From Blattamonas nauphoetae (lineage: Eukaryota > Preaxostyla > Oxymonadida): a DNA stretch of 64,000 bases. The stretch covers positions 124,001 to 188,000 of the forward strand of contig JARBJD010000001.1 of the NCBI GenBank assembly GCA_033064195.1, written 5' to 3'. Below, in pieces: positions 63,815 to 64,000 of the stretch. Position 1 is the stretch's first letter. Every line of letters begins with the position of its first letter. The notes beneath the pieces are model-generated. The model was not told where the DNA came from. It saw nothing but the letters and a program-made list of their open reading frames with translations, and ran no database searches. The translations under genes were made by a program, and so were the position numbers.

Positions 63815-64000
63815 TATCTTTCTCGTTTCTCTCTCTTCTTTTTTGGAAAACTGGCTCGCGTCCACACACCTTTAACTGAGTGAATTCCTGCTTCTCCAGA
63901 TATTCAATGGTACACCGCAGTTGCTTCTTTGACACAGAATCATTGTGAAAAAATTATAGTCCAAAGACTAAAGAGTGCAAGATGCGGAGGTCGTATGCTT

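Noticed and set aside
1-64000. Alternative genetic code with TAA and TAG as glutamine, as in some oxymonads
   Set aside because: Conserved proteins end at TAA (RPB7, QTRT2) and TAG (the METTL13-type gene, HAP2) where family homologues end, so the standard code fits.

Overview
This window comes from a compact, intron-bearing eukaryotic genome. About 25 confident protein genes lie on both strands, often 25-50 bp apart at divergent starts. Introns are GT-AG and very short, 29 to about 95 nt. TAA, TAG and TGA all act as stops. The gene content suits an anaerobic flagellated protist. It includes a CKK-domain microtubule protein, a Kintoun-like dynein-assembly factor, HAP2, bacterial-type metabolic enzymes and a beta-helix surface-protein family. 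My best guess is an oxymonad or other Preaxostyla (Blattamonas-like), inferred from gene style and not proven here.

Layout. 0-10.3 kb: a 5'-cut giant ORF, PncC, an RRP7 C-terminal-domain gene, a histone-fold gene, UBC13 and a VWA protein. 10.4-18.8 kb: the gamete fusogen HAP2/GCS1 (8 exons), a CKK/CAMSAP-like protein and a tail-anchored protein. 18.9-31.6 kb: TCTP, U2AF65, a cytochrome b5, QTRT2 (queuine transferase accessory subunit), a coiled-coil protein, a TrpB-like PLP enzyme, a PIH/Kintoun protein and RPB7. 31.8-36.3 kb: a very large Trf4-type poly(A) polymerase. 36.4-46.0 kb: a transposon island. It holds two MITEs, mariner-like relics, a foldback-like element whose inverted arms are tandem 20-21 bp repeats, a gene remnant, and a 2.7-kb hAT-type element (8-bp target duplication) filled by a broken surface-protein gene. 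46.1-58.6 kb: Vps15, a lipid-anchored protein, a bromodomain-NET protein, legumain, a Pkr1-like membrane protein, METTL1 and a METTL13-type methyltransferase. 59.7 kb: an SRP (7SL) RNA gene recognised by its fold. 60.6-63.8 kb: RFC1.

The genes form no operon; most are core informational or cytoskeletal genes. The richest material is the transposon island, HAP2, the SRP RNA gene and the extremely short introns. Most multi-exon models were built by hand from splice sites and reading-frame continuity. Family names come from remembered motifs and no database was searched.
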